Counted from the stretch's first letter, positions 1 to 8,314 are shown. The stretch: 42,796 nucleotides of DNA from Opitutus sp. GAS368 (GCA_945866215.1 CAMBGQ010000011.1:1-42796); one strand, 5' to 3'. Numbers and translations are program-made. Notes: generated by a model not told the origin, from the sequence alone.

Positions 1-177
1 GTAGCCGATGACCGGGTCGCACTTCACGACCTTATCGCCGTCGAGCTCGAGGCTCAGGCGGAGCACGCCGTGCGTGGCCGGGTGGGACGGACCCATGTTC
101 AGGGTCATGTTCTCTCCGTGCAGTTCTTCCGAACGGGCGGCGACGTCGCCGATGGAGATTTCCTTGGTGATCTTCAC
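1..177 (-). CDS. nuoD: NADH-quinone oxidoreductase subunit D, N-terminal fragment
   Basis: This is the first 59 codons of the 49-kDa subunit of respiratory complex I; the gene runs off the left edge. Read on the minus strand from a GTG at 177, the product shows the family's near-invariant [18 protein letters not shown] stretch, which in the full protein helps form the quinone-binding pocket with NuoB. The GTG lies 6 bases after the nuoC stop, as expected in a nuoBCD run. I see no strong Shine-Dalgarno sequence before it, so coupling to nuoC translation is likely. An internal ATG at the MTLNMG site is possible, but would remove the usual short N-terminal extension. Confidence 0.9.
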   Translation of the reverse strand, partial: MKITKEISIGDVAARSEELHGENMTLNMGPSHPATHGVLRLSLELDGDKVVKCDPVIGY

Positions 178-183
178 GTTAAA

Positions 184-771
184 TCAGGCTTTGGGTTTTT
201 CTTCGGTCCAGGACTGGTCGAGCGCGGAGGGTTCGCCCGTGGACATCTTGCCGCCGTGCGAGACGAATGGGCCGCCCATCATCGGCGCGGGTTCGACCTT
301 CTGGCCGGTGACTTCCGCGACGTCGGCGGCGGGGAAAGGCACTTCGATGCCGGCGAGAGGGAAATCTTTGCGGAGCGGGTGATACGGATACGAATCCCAC
401 ATCAGGATGCGGCGCGGGTCCGGGTGGCCTTCGAAGACGATGCCGAACATGTCGAACGCTTCGCGTTCGTGCCAGTTGGCGCCGGGGTGGAGCGAGGAGA
501 CGCTCGGGACGCGGTCGTTGACGGCGTCGACGTGCAGGCGCACGTATTCCTTGTGCGTCGTGCTGAGAAGATGGATGACGACGCCGAAGCGGACCGGGCG
601 GCCTTGCAACTCGAGGCCGCAGAGATCGGCGAGCAGGTCGAAGCCCTGTTCGTCGCGCAGTGCGCTGACGACGGCGAGGAGGTCGCTGCCGGCGACGCGG
701 TAGGTCGGCATGTCCTTGCCGGTGAGGTCCTGCGTGGTCGGGAAACGGGAGGTGAGCGCGGCGGCGTCCAT
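184..771 (-). CDS. nuoC: NADH-quinone oxidoreductase subunit C
   Basis: This encodes the 30-kDa peripheral-arm subunit of complex I (195 aa), which packs against NuoD and NuoB near the quinone site. The diagnostic family signature is present at about residues 100-137: HEREAFDMFGI, then GHPDPRRILM and HPLRKDFP. The last 45 residues are a loose Gly/Pro-rich tail, common in stand-alone NuoC. The gene starts 8 bases after the nuoB stop and ends 6 bases before nuoD, so the three genes form one transcription unit on the minus strand. It is not fused to nuoD, unlike in enterobacteria. Confidence 0.95.
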   Translation of the reverse strand: MDAAALTSRFPTTQDLTGKDMPTYRVAGSDLLAVVSALRDEQGFDLLADLCGLELQGRPVRFGVVIHLLSTTHKEYVRLHVDAVNDRVPSVSSLHPGANWHEREAFDMFGIVFEGHPDPRRILMWDSYPYHPLRKDFPLAGIEVPFPAADVAEVTGQKVEPAPMMGGPFVSHGGKMSTGEPSALDQSWTEEKPKA

Positions 772-779
772 ATCCGTGC

Positions 780-1313
780 TTAGCTGACGATCTTCGTTTC
801 GACCGTGCGGCCGCGGAAGGTGCGGCGCAGCGAGCCGCCTTCGTTACGGATTTTTTCCTGGAGTAGCATCATCCCGTCGAGGAGGGCCTCGGGGCGGGGC
901 GGGCAGCCAGAAATATAGATATCAACCGGGACGATATTATCGACGCCCTGCAGGGTGGAGTAGGAGCGGTACATGCCGCCGGTGGAAGCGCAGGCGCCCA
1001 TGGCAACAACCCACTTCGGTTCGGCCATCTGGTCGTAGATGCGGCGGACGACTTCGGCCATCTTGTAGGTGACCGTGCCAGCGACGATCATGCAGTCGGC
1101 CTGGCGGGGGGAGAAGCGCATGACCTCCATGCCGAAGCGGGAGATGTCGAAGCGGGAGCCGCCGGCGGCCATCAGCTCGATGGCGCAGCAGGCGAGACCC
1201 ATGGGCATCGGCCACACGGAGTTGCTACGCACCCAGTTCACGACGGCATCGGCGCGGGTCACGATGACTTCGCCCTCCACCTTACTGTTATAACCGAAAT
1301 CGGATTTGACCAT
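780..1313 (-). CDS. nuoB: NADH-quinone oxidoreductase subunit B
   Basis: This is the 20-kDa subunit of complex I (177 aa), which carries the terminal 4Fe-4S cluster N2 that passes electrons to quinone. The cluster ligands are visible: the CC pair in [10 protein letters not shown], the Cys in [10 protein letters not shown] and the Cys in [11 protein letters not shown] place the start at the ATG at 1313 (MVKSDFGYN), because upstream codons encode a low-complexity extension unlike the family. It is the first gene of the minus-strand nuoBCD run. The upstream neighbour is a divergent sulfatase, so the usual nuoA partner is not adjacent. A promoter-like pair lies just upstream. Confidence 0.95.
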   Translation of the reverse strand: MVKSDFGYNSKVEGEVIVTRADAVVNWVRSNSVWPMPMGLACCAIELMAAGGSRFDISRFGMEVMRFSPRQADCMIVAGTVTYKMAEVVRRIYDQMAEPKWVVAMGACASTGGMYRSYSTLQGVDNIVPVDIYISGCPPRPEALLDGMMLLQEKIRNEGGSLRRTFRGRTVETKIVS

Positions 1314-1326
1314 GGTCGTAAGCCGC

Positions 1327-1354
1327 AAGTTAGGGTGACCCCTTTGGGGAGCAA
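1327..1354 (-). promoter_or_regulatory. Putative promoter of nuoBCD
   Basis: On the minus strand there is a TTGCTC hexamer, 16 bases, then TAACTT, ending 13 bases before the nuoB ATG. The predicted transcript would have a very short leader. Similar TTGC-N16/17-TA pairs lie before purB, the FecR gene and sufS. No transcript evidence is available. Confidence 0.35.
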
Positions 1355-1469
1355 GCGGGAAGGGGTAAAAATGCGTTTTATCCCTTCTAATCGGGGTCCG
1401 TAGCATCAGCAGGGTCCGGAGGGAACCTTGCAACTTAACTCCGATGGGCTTGTTCTATTGTGACACCCC

Positions 1470-3371
1470 ATGAAGACGATTTTCCTCCTGTTGGCAGTGC
1501 TCGGCTCGGCCGCACCCTCTTTGGCCCGCCAGCCCAACGTGGTGGTGATCTTTATCGATGATTTGGGCTACGGGGACATCGGACCCTATGGGGCGACCAA
1601 GCAGCGCACCCCCCACCTAGATCGCATGGCGAAGGAGGGCATGAAATTGACCAGCTTCTACGCCACCCCGGTCTGCTCGGTTTCCCGAGCCCAGATGATG
1701 ACCGGCTGCTACGGTGCCCGCGTCTCGGTCCCCGGGGTCTATTTCCCGGGTCAATCCGTGGGGCTAAATCCTGCTGAAGTAACTGTAGCCGAGAGACTTA
1801 AAGAAAAAGGCTATGCCACCCAGATGGTCGGTAAATGGCACCTGGGCGACCAGCCGGAATTTCTGCCCACCCGGCAGGGTTTCGACCACTACCTGGGCAT
1901 CCCGTACTCCAACGACATGCTCAAGAAGAGCGCCGAGACCAAGGTCCCGGTCGTGCCCCTACTCCGGGATGAGAAAATCGCCGAGCTAATGGACGGAGAG
2001 GGTCAGCGCCGCATGGTCGAGCTCTATACTAAGGAAGCGGTCGACTTCATCGGTCACAATAAGGACAAGCCCTTCTACCTCTACTTCGCCCACAACGCCG
2101 TCCACACGCCGATTTATCCCGGCACGACCTTCGCGGGCAAATCCCAGAACGGTCGCTTCGGCGATTGGGTCGAGGAAGTCGATTGGAGCGTCGGCCAGGT
2201 GCTCGACGCCCTGCGCTTGCAAGGTCTCGATAAGGACACCCTCGTGATCTTCACCTCCGACAACGGACCGTGGCTGACCAAGGGCGCCGACGGCGGCAGC
2301 GCTGGTCCGCTTCGCGGCGGCAAGGGCTCGACCTGGGAAGGCGGCGTGCGCGTGCCGACCCTCGCCTGGTGGCCGGGCCGCGTTCCCGCTGGTTCCGTCA
2401 ATGACGCCGTCGCCGCCACGATTGACCTCCTGCCGACGTTCGTCTCCCTTGCCGGTGGCACCGTGCCTGCGACGCCGATCATCGATGGTCGCGACATTAC
2501 GCCGATCCTTCTCGGGCAATCCAAGGAGTCGGCGCGCGAAGCCCATTACTATTTCGCCGGATACAATCTGCAGGCCGTCCGTCAGGGCCGCTGGAAGTTG
2601 GCGATGTCTCCGCAGCCGGAGGGCATGGGCAAGCAGGAGGCCAAAACGCCCACCGGCATGCGTCTTTATGACCTTGATGCCGAGATCAGCGAGCAGACCG
2701 ACGTCGCCGCGCAGCATCCCGAGGTCGTCGCGAAGCTGAAGGCGCTCGCCGACAAGATTTCGGCTGAAATCGGCGGCAAGGAGCCGACGGCACGTCGCCC
2801 CGCAGGTGAAGTGAAGGGCGCTAAGACGCTTTATCCCACGATTGATTACGTGCCCAACGATGTGAAGAAGGACGATGCGAAGCCGGCGGCGAAGAAGTCC
2901 GTCGCGAAGCCCGTCGCACTCGCGCAGGCGAAATCCGGCGACACGATCGTCTCCGCCGCGGCCCCGCAGGTCAGTCAGAAAGCCTTCACCGTTTCCGTCA
3001 CCGTCGACACCGCGCAACGTGACGCGGTGATTATCGCGCAGGGCGGACTGTATATCGGACATGCTTTATACCTCAAAGGCGGACGCGTCGCGTTCGCGGT
3101 CCGTCATGGCGCGGATGAAGTGGTCGAGATTCTTTCGCCCGCCGAGGTCAAAGGATCCTTCACCGTTACCGCCAGCCTCGCCGCCGACGGTGCGATGAGG
3201 CTGATTGTTGCCGGACAGGATACCGCCACGGGCAAGGCTAAGGGCGCGCTGCCGCGCCAGCCGGCCGAGGATTTCTGCGTTGGGCATGACAACGGCAAGC
3301 CCGTGGGCGTCTACGGTAAGCCTGTCGCCTTGCAGGGCTCCGTCTCCGGCCTCAGCGTGTCGACTCCATGA
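1470..3371 (+). CDS. Secreted sulfatase with C-terminal jelly-roll-like domain
   Basis: This is a family S1 sulfatase, predicted to remove sulfate esters from a polysaccharide outside the cytoplasm. A signal peptide (residues 1-19, cleaved after PSLA) precedes the sulfatase domain, with metal-binding D30-D31 in FIDDLGYGD, then GKWHLGD and TSDNGPW. The cysteine to be converted to formylglycine is C69, but the motif is C-S-V-S-R instead of C-x-P/A-x-R. After about residue 465 come a Lys/Ala-rich linker and a roughly 150-residue beta-rich domain resembling LamG/concanavalin-type folds, probably for glycan binding; this last point is inference. The 633-aa length is greater than usual for the family because of that tail. 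The stop overlaps the next start (ATGA), so the gene leads a coupled trio. A weak promoter candidate (TTGCAA at 1428, TGTTCT at 1451) precedes it. Confidence 0.88.
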   Translation: MKTIFLLLAVLGSAAPSLARQPNVVVIFIDDLGYGDIGPYGATKQRTPHLDRMAKEGMKLTSFYATPVCSVSRAQMMTGCYGARVSVPGVYFPGQSVGLNPAEVTVAERLKEKGYATQMVGKWHLGDQPEFLPTRQGFDHYLGIPYSNDMLKKSAETKVPVVPLLRDEKIAELMDGEGQRRMVELYTKEAVDFIGHNKDKPFYLYFAHNAVHTPIYPGTTFAGKSQNGRFGDWVEEVDWSVGQVLDALRLQGLDKDTLVIFTSDNGPWLTKGADGGSAGPLRGGKGSTWEGGVRVPTLAWWPGRVPAGSVNDAVAATIDLLPTFVSLAGGTVPATPIIDGRDITPILLGQSKESAREAHYYFAGYNLQAVRQGRWKLAMSPQPEGMGKQEAKTPTGMRLYDLDAEISEQTDVAAQHPEVVAKLKALADKISAEIGGKEPTARRPAGEVKGAKTLYPTIDYVPNDVKKDDAKPAAKKSVAKPVALAQAKSGDTIVSAAAPQVSQKAFTVSVTVDTAQRDAVIIAQGGLYIGHALYLKGGRVAFAVRHGADEVVEILSPAEVKGSFTVTASLAADGAMRLIVAGQDTATGKAKGALPRQPAEDFCVGHDNGKPVGVYGKPVALQGSVSGLSVSTP

Positions 3372-4561
3372 TCTGGCGTCTTTCCCTTCTTTTCGTCACG
3401 ACCGCGCTCTTCGCGGCCGAGCCGATTCGCCCCTACTTCGGAGCCCGGCCGGGCGCTTTAGAAAAGGCGAAGATCGCGGCCACCACCGACGAAGCCGCGG
3501 GCAAGGCGCTCCGGAAGCTGTGCGAGCAGGCCGACGCCGCGCTGGCCGTGACGCCCCCTTCGGTGATGCAGAAGACCAAGGTGCCGCCGAGCGGCGATAA
3601 GCATGACTACATGAGCGTCGCGCCTTACTACTGGCCTAATCCGGCCACGAAGGACGGGCTCCCGTATGTGCGTAAAGACGGCAAGGTGAACCCCGAGTCC
3701 CGCGCCGAAGCCGTCAACGACACCCTGCGCGCGCGTCTGGTTGGCTCGACCGTCGAGACCTTGGCGCTGGGTTACTATTTCACCCGCGACGAGAAATACG
3801 CCGAGCATGCGGCCAAGGTGCTGCGCACCTGGTTTCTGGATCCGGCGACGAAAATGACGCCACACTTCCGTTTCGCCCAGGCGATCCCAGGAGTGAACGA
3901 AGGACGCGGTACCGGCCTCATCGAGGCGCGCGGATTAGCCGACGCCGCCGACGCCGCGATCCTCCTCGTGGGTTCCAAGCATTGGTCCGCCGCCGACCAG
4001 CAGGCGCTGCAAGCGTGGGGCGAGGTTTTTTTCGAGTGGCTCCTCGGCAGCAAGAACGGCCAAGACGAACGTGCGGCGAAGAATAATCATGGCACGTGGT
4101 ATGACGTGCAGGCGGTCAAATGGGCTTTGCTGCTCGGCCGTAAGGACAAGGCCAAGGAACTTTGCGTTGCTGCCGGCCCCGTCCGCATCGGCGTACAGGT
4201 CGAGCCGGACGGCAAGCAGCCGCTCGAACTCGTCCGCACCGCTACCTTCAGTTACTCCTGCTTCAATCTCCTGGCGCTGGCGAGGCTGGCTGACCTGAGT
4301 GAGCATGCCGGCGTCGACCTCTGGCGGTATAAGACCACGGACGGCCGTTCGATCCGCGCGGCGCTTGATTTCCTTGTCCCGTATCTCGGCAAGAATCCCC
4401 GGCCCTGGACGATGCAACAGATCCACGAGAGCAAGCCCGATGAAGTGTTTCCCGTCCTGCGCGCGGCCGCGCTCGCGTATGGCGATGAACGCTACGAATC
4501 GTTGCTGAAGGAATATTCCGACCACCGCAGTAAGCGCCTGCAGCTCCTCGCACCCCGATGA
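3368..4561 (+). CDS. Secreted alginate-lyase-family protein (PF05426-like)
   Basis: This 397-aa protein resembles the alginate lyase family (alpha/alpha-barrel lyases of PL5/PL38 type), which cleave uronate-containing polysaccharides by beta-elimination. A signal peptide (about residues 1-17, ending LFAA) is followed by the diagnostic YMSVAPYYWPNP stretch (81-92) and the KNNHGTWYD motif (238-246), where N240, H241 and Y245 match the family's catalytic positions. It is translationally coupled at both ends: its ATG overlaps the stop of the first sulfatase, and its stop overlaps the ATG of the second. The context suggests that desulfation and backbone cleavage act together on a sulfated, uronate-bearing glycan. 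Substrate cannot be read from sequence; alginate itself is not sulfated, so glucuronan-like or algal matrix glycans fit better. Confidence 0.82.
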   Translation: MIWRLSLLFVTTALFAAEPIRPYFGARPGALEKAKIAATTDEAAGKALRKLCEQADAALAVTPPSVMQKTKVPPSGDKHDYMSVAPYYWPNPATKDGLPYVRKDGKVNPESRAEAVNDTLRARLVGSTVETLALGYYFTRDEKYAEHAAKVLRTWFLDPATKMTPHFRFAQAIPGVNEGRGTGLIEARGLADAADAAILLVGSKHWSAADQQALQAWGEVFFEWLLGSKNGQDERAAKNNHGTWYDVQAVKWALLLGRKDKAKELCVAAGPVRIGVQVEPDGKQPLELVRTATFSYSCFNLLALARLADLSEHAGVDLWRYKTTDGRSIRAALDFLVPYLGKNPRPWTMQQIHESKPDEVFPVLRAAALAYGDERYESLLKEYSDHRSKRLQLLAPR

Positions 4562-6210
4562 AGGCCTGGGCGTCCGCTGTCTTGCTGGTCAGTATCGCCT
4601 GGCTCGGCGCGGCCGAGCCCCGGCGTCCGAACGTGCTCGTCATCCTGGCCGACGACCTCGGCTATTCCGACCTTGGCGCCTACGGCGGCGAGATCCCTAC
4701 GCCCAACCTCGATCGCCTCGCCAAGTCGGGCGCGCGCTTTGAGAAATGCACGACCTCCGCGCGCTGCTGCCCTACGCGCGCGTCGCTCATCACTGGACTG
4801 CACCCGCATGAGGCGGGCATCGGCGACTTCGTCACCGCCAAGCCCTCGCCCAAGCGCGGTCCGGCCTACACCGGCCGCCTCCTCGATAATAATATCACCA
4901 TCCCCGAGCTCCTGAAGCAGTCCGGCTACAGCACATGGATGGTCGGCAAGTGGCACATGGGTTCGCCTGGGCCGATCCAGCGCGGCTTCGACGCCTACTA
5001 CGGTTACAAGAACCTGCAGGCGCACTCGAACGACCAATGGGAACCGGCCGCCTACGGGCGCTTGCCCGCTGGCACGCCCGCCGAGCTGTCCTATGCGCCC
5101 GGCAATTTCTACGTCACCGACGTCTTCACCGATTACGCCCTCGAGTTCCTGCGACAGGCGCGGGCGACCAAGGACAAGCCTTGGTTCCTTTACCTCGCGC
5201 ATTCCTCCCCGCACTTCCCCGTGCAGGCGCCTAAGGATTCGATCGATCGGCACATGGCTACGTATCGTCGTGGGTGGGATGTCCTGCGCGCCGAACGCTT
5301 CGCGCGCATGAAGGCCCTCGGGCTCGTCGCCGCGGACGCCGTGCTGCCGCCGCTCTCGCTGGTGCCTGTCGAAGCGAACAATGCCATCGCCAACGGTTAC
5401 TCTGGTAAGCCGAATCCCGCGTGGGCAAGCCTGCCGGCTGATCGCCGTGAAGACCTCGCCCGCCGCATGGCTACTTTCGCCGCGATGGTGGAGCACGTCG
5501 ACCAAGGCGTCGGCCGCCTGCTGGCCGACCTCGAGCAGCACGGCGAGCTCGCGAATACCTTGGTCGTCTTTACTTCCGATAACGGCGCCTGCTACGAATG
5601 GGGTCCGTTCGGTTTCGATGGCGCCTCGCGCTCCGGTCGCACCGACCTGCATGTCGGCGAAGCTTTGGCCGGCATGGGCCAAGCCGGCACGCATTCCTCG
5701 TATGGCTCCGCTTGGGCCAACCTCGGCAACACTCCGCTCAACCTCTATAAGCACTTTTGCAACGAAGGCGGCATCAGCTCGCCGCTCATCGTCGCCTGGC
5801 CCGAGAAATTAAAGCCGTCCCCGGCCTGGATTCGTTCGCCGGCGCACGTGATGGACCTACTCCCCACCATCGCCGCCGCCGCGGGTGCGACTTATCCGGC
5901 GGAGAGGGCAGGGAAGCCCATCTTGCCGCCCTCGGGTCGATCTTTGTTGCCCGACCTGCGGGGCGAGGTGACACCGGAGCGCGGCATCCCGACCGCCCAT
6001 GAAGGCGCGCGCGGCTATCGCCTTGGCGATTGGAAGATTGTCTGGGGTAAGCGCCAGAGCGCGCCCGTCACGTGGCAGTTATTCGACCTTTCGAAGGACC
6101 CTTCCGAGCAGCATGACCTCGCCGCCCAGCGGCCGGAGAAGCTTAAGGAACTCGCCGACGCGTGGATGGCTTGGGCCAAGCGTTGCGGCGTCGACCTCGG
6201 TTCCCGCTAG
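4558..6210 (+). CDS. Secreted arylsulfatase-type sulfatase
   Basis: This is a second S1-family sulfatase (550 aa). It has a signal peptide (about residues 1-19, cleaved near LGAAE), metal-binding D32-D33 in LADDLGYSD, and a canonical maturation motif C70-C-P-T-R74 in which C70 becomes formylglycine. GKWHMG and TSDNGACYEWG supply the other expected active-site elements. The region around 230-270 contains an insertion before the DHVDQG-like helix, typical of arylsulfatase A/PAS-like subfamilies. It is the last gene of the coupled sulfatase-lyase-sulfatase unit. Two sulfatases with different active-site contexts suggest two different sulfate positions on the same glycan. It lacks the C-terminal beta domain of its upstream paralogue. 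Confidence 0.92.
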   Translation: MKAWASAVLLVSIAWLGAAEPRRPNVLVILADDLGYSDLGAYGGEIPTPNLDRLAKSGARFEKCTTSARCCPTRASLITGLHPHEAGIGDFVTAKPSPKRGPAYTGRLLDNNITIPELLKQSGYSTWMVGKWHMGSPGPIQRGFDAYYGYKNLQAHSNDQWEPAAYGRLPAGTPAELSYAPGNFYVTDVFTDYALEFLRQARATKDKPWFLYLAHSSPHFPVQAPKDSIDRHMATYRRGWDVLRAERFARMKALGLVAADAVLPPLSLVPVEANNAIANGYSGKPNPAWASLPADRREDLARRMATFAAMVEHVDQGVGRLLADLEQHGELANTLVVFTSDNGACYEWGPFGFDGASRSGRTDLHVGEALAGMGQAGTHSSYGSAWANLGNTPLNLYKHFCNEGGISSPLIVAWPEKLKPSPAWIRSPAHVMDLLPTIAAAAGATYPAERAGKPILPPSGRSLLPDLRGEVTPERGIPTAHEGARGYRLGDWKIVWGKRQSAPVTWQLFDLSKDPSEQHDLAAQRPEKLKELADAWMAWAKRCGVDLGSR

Positions 6211-6295
6211 GTTAAGCGGCAGAATTCCCTCACGTTTCCGCAATAAGGCATTTTTGACGCAGGATTGTCATAAATGGATGTTACTTTCTTGTCCC

Positions 6296-7165
6296 ATGGA
6301 AGAAACCACCAAGGTCCCTGGGCAACATAAGATCCACTTCCGGACGTTGGTCCTCTCGGATCTCCATCTGGGCACCAAGGACGCTCAGGCGCGCGAGCTC
6401 CTCGACGTCTTGCGCGGCATCCGCTGCGACAAGCTCATCCTAAATGGCGACATCATCGACCTCTGGTCCCTCCAGCGTAAGAACCACTGGTCGCCGGCGC
6501 ACACGGCCGTCATCCGTCGCATCATGAAGATGGCGGAGAAGGACGGTACCAAAGTAATCTATCTGCGCGGCAACCACGACGACTTCATCCGCCGCCTGAT
6601 TCCCCTCGTGCTCGACCGCATCGAGCTCGCTGAAGAGCACATCCACGTCGCCCAGGATGGCCGCAAGTATCTCTGCATCCACGGCGACGCGTTCGACACC
6701 GTGTCGGTGAATCTCCGCTGGCTCGCCGTCATCGGTGACATCAGCTACCAAATTCTCCTCGATCTGAACCGCGTCTATAACAAATGGCGGGCCTGGCGCG
6801 GCAAGGAATACTTCTCCCTCTCCCAGGCCATCAAGGCCAAGGTTAAGACTGCGGTCAGCTATATCTCGAGCTTCGAAGAACACCTCCAGACATTGGCCGC
6901 CCGACGTGGCTGTGAAGGCGTGATGTGTGGCCACATTCACAAAGCTGAGGACCGCATGATCGGCAATGTCCGCTACATCAATTCCGGCGACTGGGTCGAG
7001 TCGCTGACCGCGATTGTGGAAGAGGACGACGGCCGCCTGCGCGTCGTCGAGCGTCAGGAACTCCTAGAGCGTATCGCTGAACGTCGCGCGGCCTTCGAAG
7101 CCGCCAAGGGCGGTTCGCCCGCGCCCGCGGGCGAAGCCAACGCCACGATCTCGTTCGTCGCCTGA
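6296..7165 (+). CDS. Calcineurin-like metallophosphoesterase (LpxH-like)
   Basis: This 289-aa cytoplasmic metallophosphoesterase has the complete dimetal motif set: D22-x-H24 (LSDLHLG), G-D52-x-x-D (GDIIDLW), G-N93-H94-D, HGD and GHIHKAE. Family members with this layout include UDP-2,3-diacylglucosamine diphosphatases and uncharacterised relatives, so a lipid-linked or nucleotide-sugar diphosphate substrate is plausible. The start was placed at ATG 6296; ATG 6278 in the same frame (MLLSCPMEE) is an alternative. Its stop overlaps the start of the GT28 glycosyltransferase by one base (TGATG), so the two are coupled and probably serve one glycolipid pathway. -35-like hexamers TTGACG (6254) and TTGTCA (6265) precede it without a convincing -10. 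Confidence 0.85.
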   Translation: MEETTKVPGQHKIHFRTLVLSDLHLGTKDAQARELLDVLRGIRCDKLILNGDIIDLWSLQRKNHWSPAHTAVIRRIMKMAEKDGTKVIYLRGNHDDFIRRLIPLVLDRIELAEEHIHVAQDGRKYLCIHGDAFDTVSVNLRWLAVIGDISYQILLDLNRVYNKWRAWRGKEYFSLSQAIKAKVKTAVSYISSFEEHLQTLAARRGCEGVMCGHIHKAEDRMIGNVRYINSGDWVESLTAIVEEDDGRLRVVERQELLERIAERRAAFEAAKGGSPAPAGEANATISFVA

Positions 7166-8253
7166 TGAGCGTCGTCCCAGTTCTTACGGCTGGCTTCGGG
7201 GAAGGGCATAATGCCGCTGCGCGTTCCATCATCGAGGCCCTCGGCCGCAAGCCGGGATTGAACGGAGAACTGCACGACCTCTTTCTCGAAGCCTACGGTG
7301 CTGAGAAGGCCAAGAGCCAGCGCGACAGCTATATCGGCGTCGCGAACAAATATCCGCGCCTCTGGGGTTGCATGTATACCGCGCTCGACCGCATACCGCT
7401 CGTCCGCGCCTCGCTTCCGTTTGTCCGTCCGGTTGAGAAGACCCTCAATGCTATGCTCGACGCGACCCGCCCGCCTGTCGTGGTTTCAGCCTATCCCCTT
7501 TATAACTACATGATGGCCCGCCGCTGGCATCGGGACGATCCCGCCCGCCCGCGTCTCATCACCGTCGTCACGGATTCCATTTCGGTGAATCGCGCCTGGC
7601 ACCGTGCGCACTCCGATTGGTACGTCACCCCGAACCAGGCCACGGCCGATGTCATGATCCGTCAGGGTGTGCCTGCCGCAAAAGTCCTACCGTACGGCTT
7701 CCCGGTCTCTTCCCGTCTCGCCCCGCGTTCCTCGGCCAAGGCTGGTGAACGTCCCCGTGTGCTCGTGATGCTCAATCCTGGTAAGCGCGATGCCGTCGAG
7801 CTCGCGAGCGCGCTGTCGACGCTCGGCCTCGAGCTCACGATTACCGTGGGTAAGGATGCGTCTTTCAAAGAAGCCGTTGAGCGTGCCGTCGATGGACGCG
7901 CCGAAGTGCTCGGTTGGACCGACCGCATTCCGTCGCTCATGCTTTCGAGTCATCTCGTCGTCAGCAAGGCGGGTGGCGCGACCACGCATGAGTGCGTCGC
8001 GGCTGGCGTACCGATGATCATCACGCAAGTCATCCCTGGGCAGGAAGCCGGCAACGGCCGCCTCATCGCCGAGCATGGCGCTGGCGCCTACGGCCTGACG
8101 GCGGCCTCAGCCCGTGCGATTATCGCCGAAGCCTTTACTGGCGACTGGGCCCTTTGGAAGAAGTGGAAAGCCTCCGTCGACGGACTTGGCGACGCTGGCG
8201 GCGCTGATCGCGTGGCGGATCTCGTCGAACGCGAAGTGGCGGTTTCCAAGTAG
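7165..8253 (+). CDS. GT28-family glycosyltransferase, MGDG synthase/UgtP-like
   Basis: This 362-aa protein resembles processive diacylglycerol or MGDG glycosyltransferases. The N-terminal domain starts with the acceptor-side motif TAGFGEGHNAAARSI (residues 8-22), and the C-terminal half has the nucleotide-sugar-binding region SKAGGATTHECVAAGVPMI, with the His-Glu pair typical of MurG/MGDG synthases. It therefore probably adds a sugar to a membrane lipid at the cytoplasmic face. It is coupled to the upstream metallophosphoesterase by TGATG. Donor and acceptor cannot be inferred. The gene ends just before a repeat-rich intergenic region that probably closes the transcription unit. Confidence 0.83.
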   Translation: MSVVPVLTAGFGEGHNAAARSIIEALGRKPGLNGELHDLFLEAYGAEKAKSQRDSYIGVANKYPRLWGCMYTALDRIPLVRASLPFVRPVEKTLNAMLDATRPPVVVSAYPLYNYMMARRWHRDDPARPRLITVVTDSISVNRAWHRAHSDWYVTPNQATADVMIRQGVPAAKVLPYGFPVSSRLAPRSSAKAGERPRVLVMLNPGKRDAVELASALSTLGLELTITVGKDASFKEAVERAVDGRAEVLGWTDRIPSLMLSSHLVVSKAGGATTHECVAAGVPMIITQVIPGQEAGNGRLIAEHGAGAYGLTAASARAIIAEAFTGDWALWKKWKASVDGLGDAGGADRVADLVEREVAVSK

Positions 8254-8256
8254 AGG

Positions 8257-8304
8257 ACTGAATCGATGGCTGAGTCGATGACTGCATCGAGGGCTGAATC
8301 GATG
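8257..8304 (+). repeat. Four 12-bp tandem repeats
   Basis: Four contiguous 12-base units (ACTGAATCGATG, GCTGAGTCGATG, ACTGCATCGAGG, GCTGAATCGATG) start 3 bases after the GT28 stop codon. All share the pattern RCTGNRTCGANG. They lie outside any gene I accept. Confidence 0.9.
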
Positions 8305-8314
8305 AGAGGCAATA

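Noticed and set aside
5999-6295. A longer metallophosphoesterase beginning inside the sulfatase gene
   Set aside because: The upstream codons overlap the sulfatase in another frame and encode Arg/Ser-rich residues unlike the family; the conserved domain starts after ATG 6296.
8257-8304. The 12-bp repeats as a CRISPR array
   Set aside because: Units are contiguous, with no spacers, far shorter than CRISPR repeats, and there are no cas genes.
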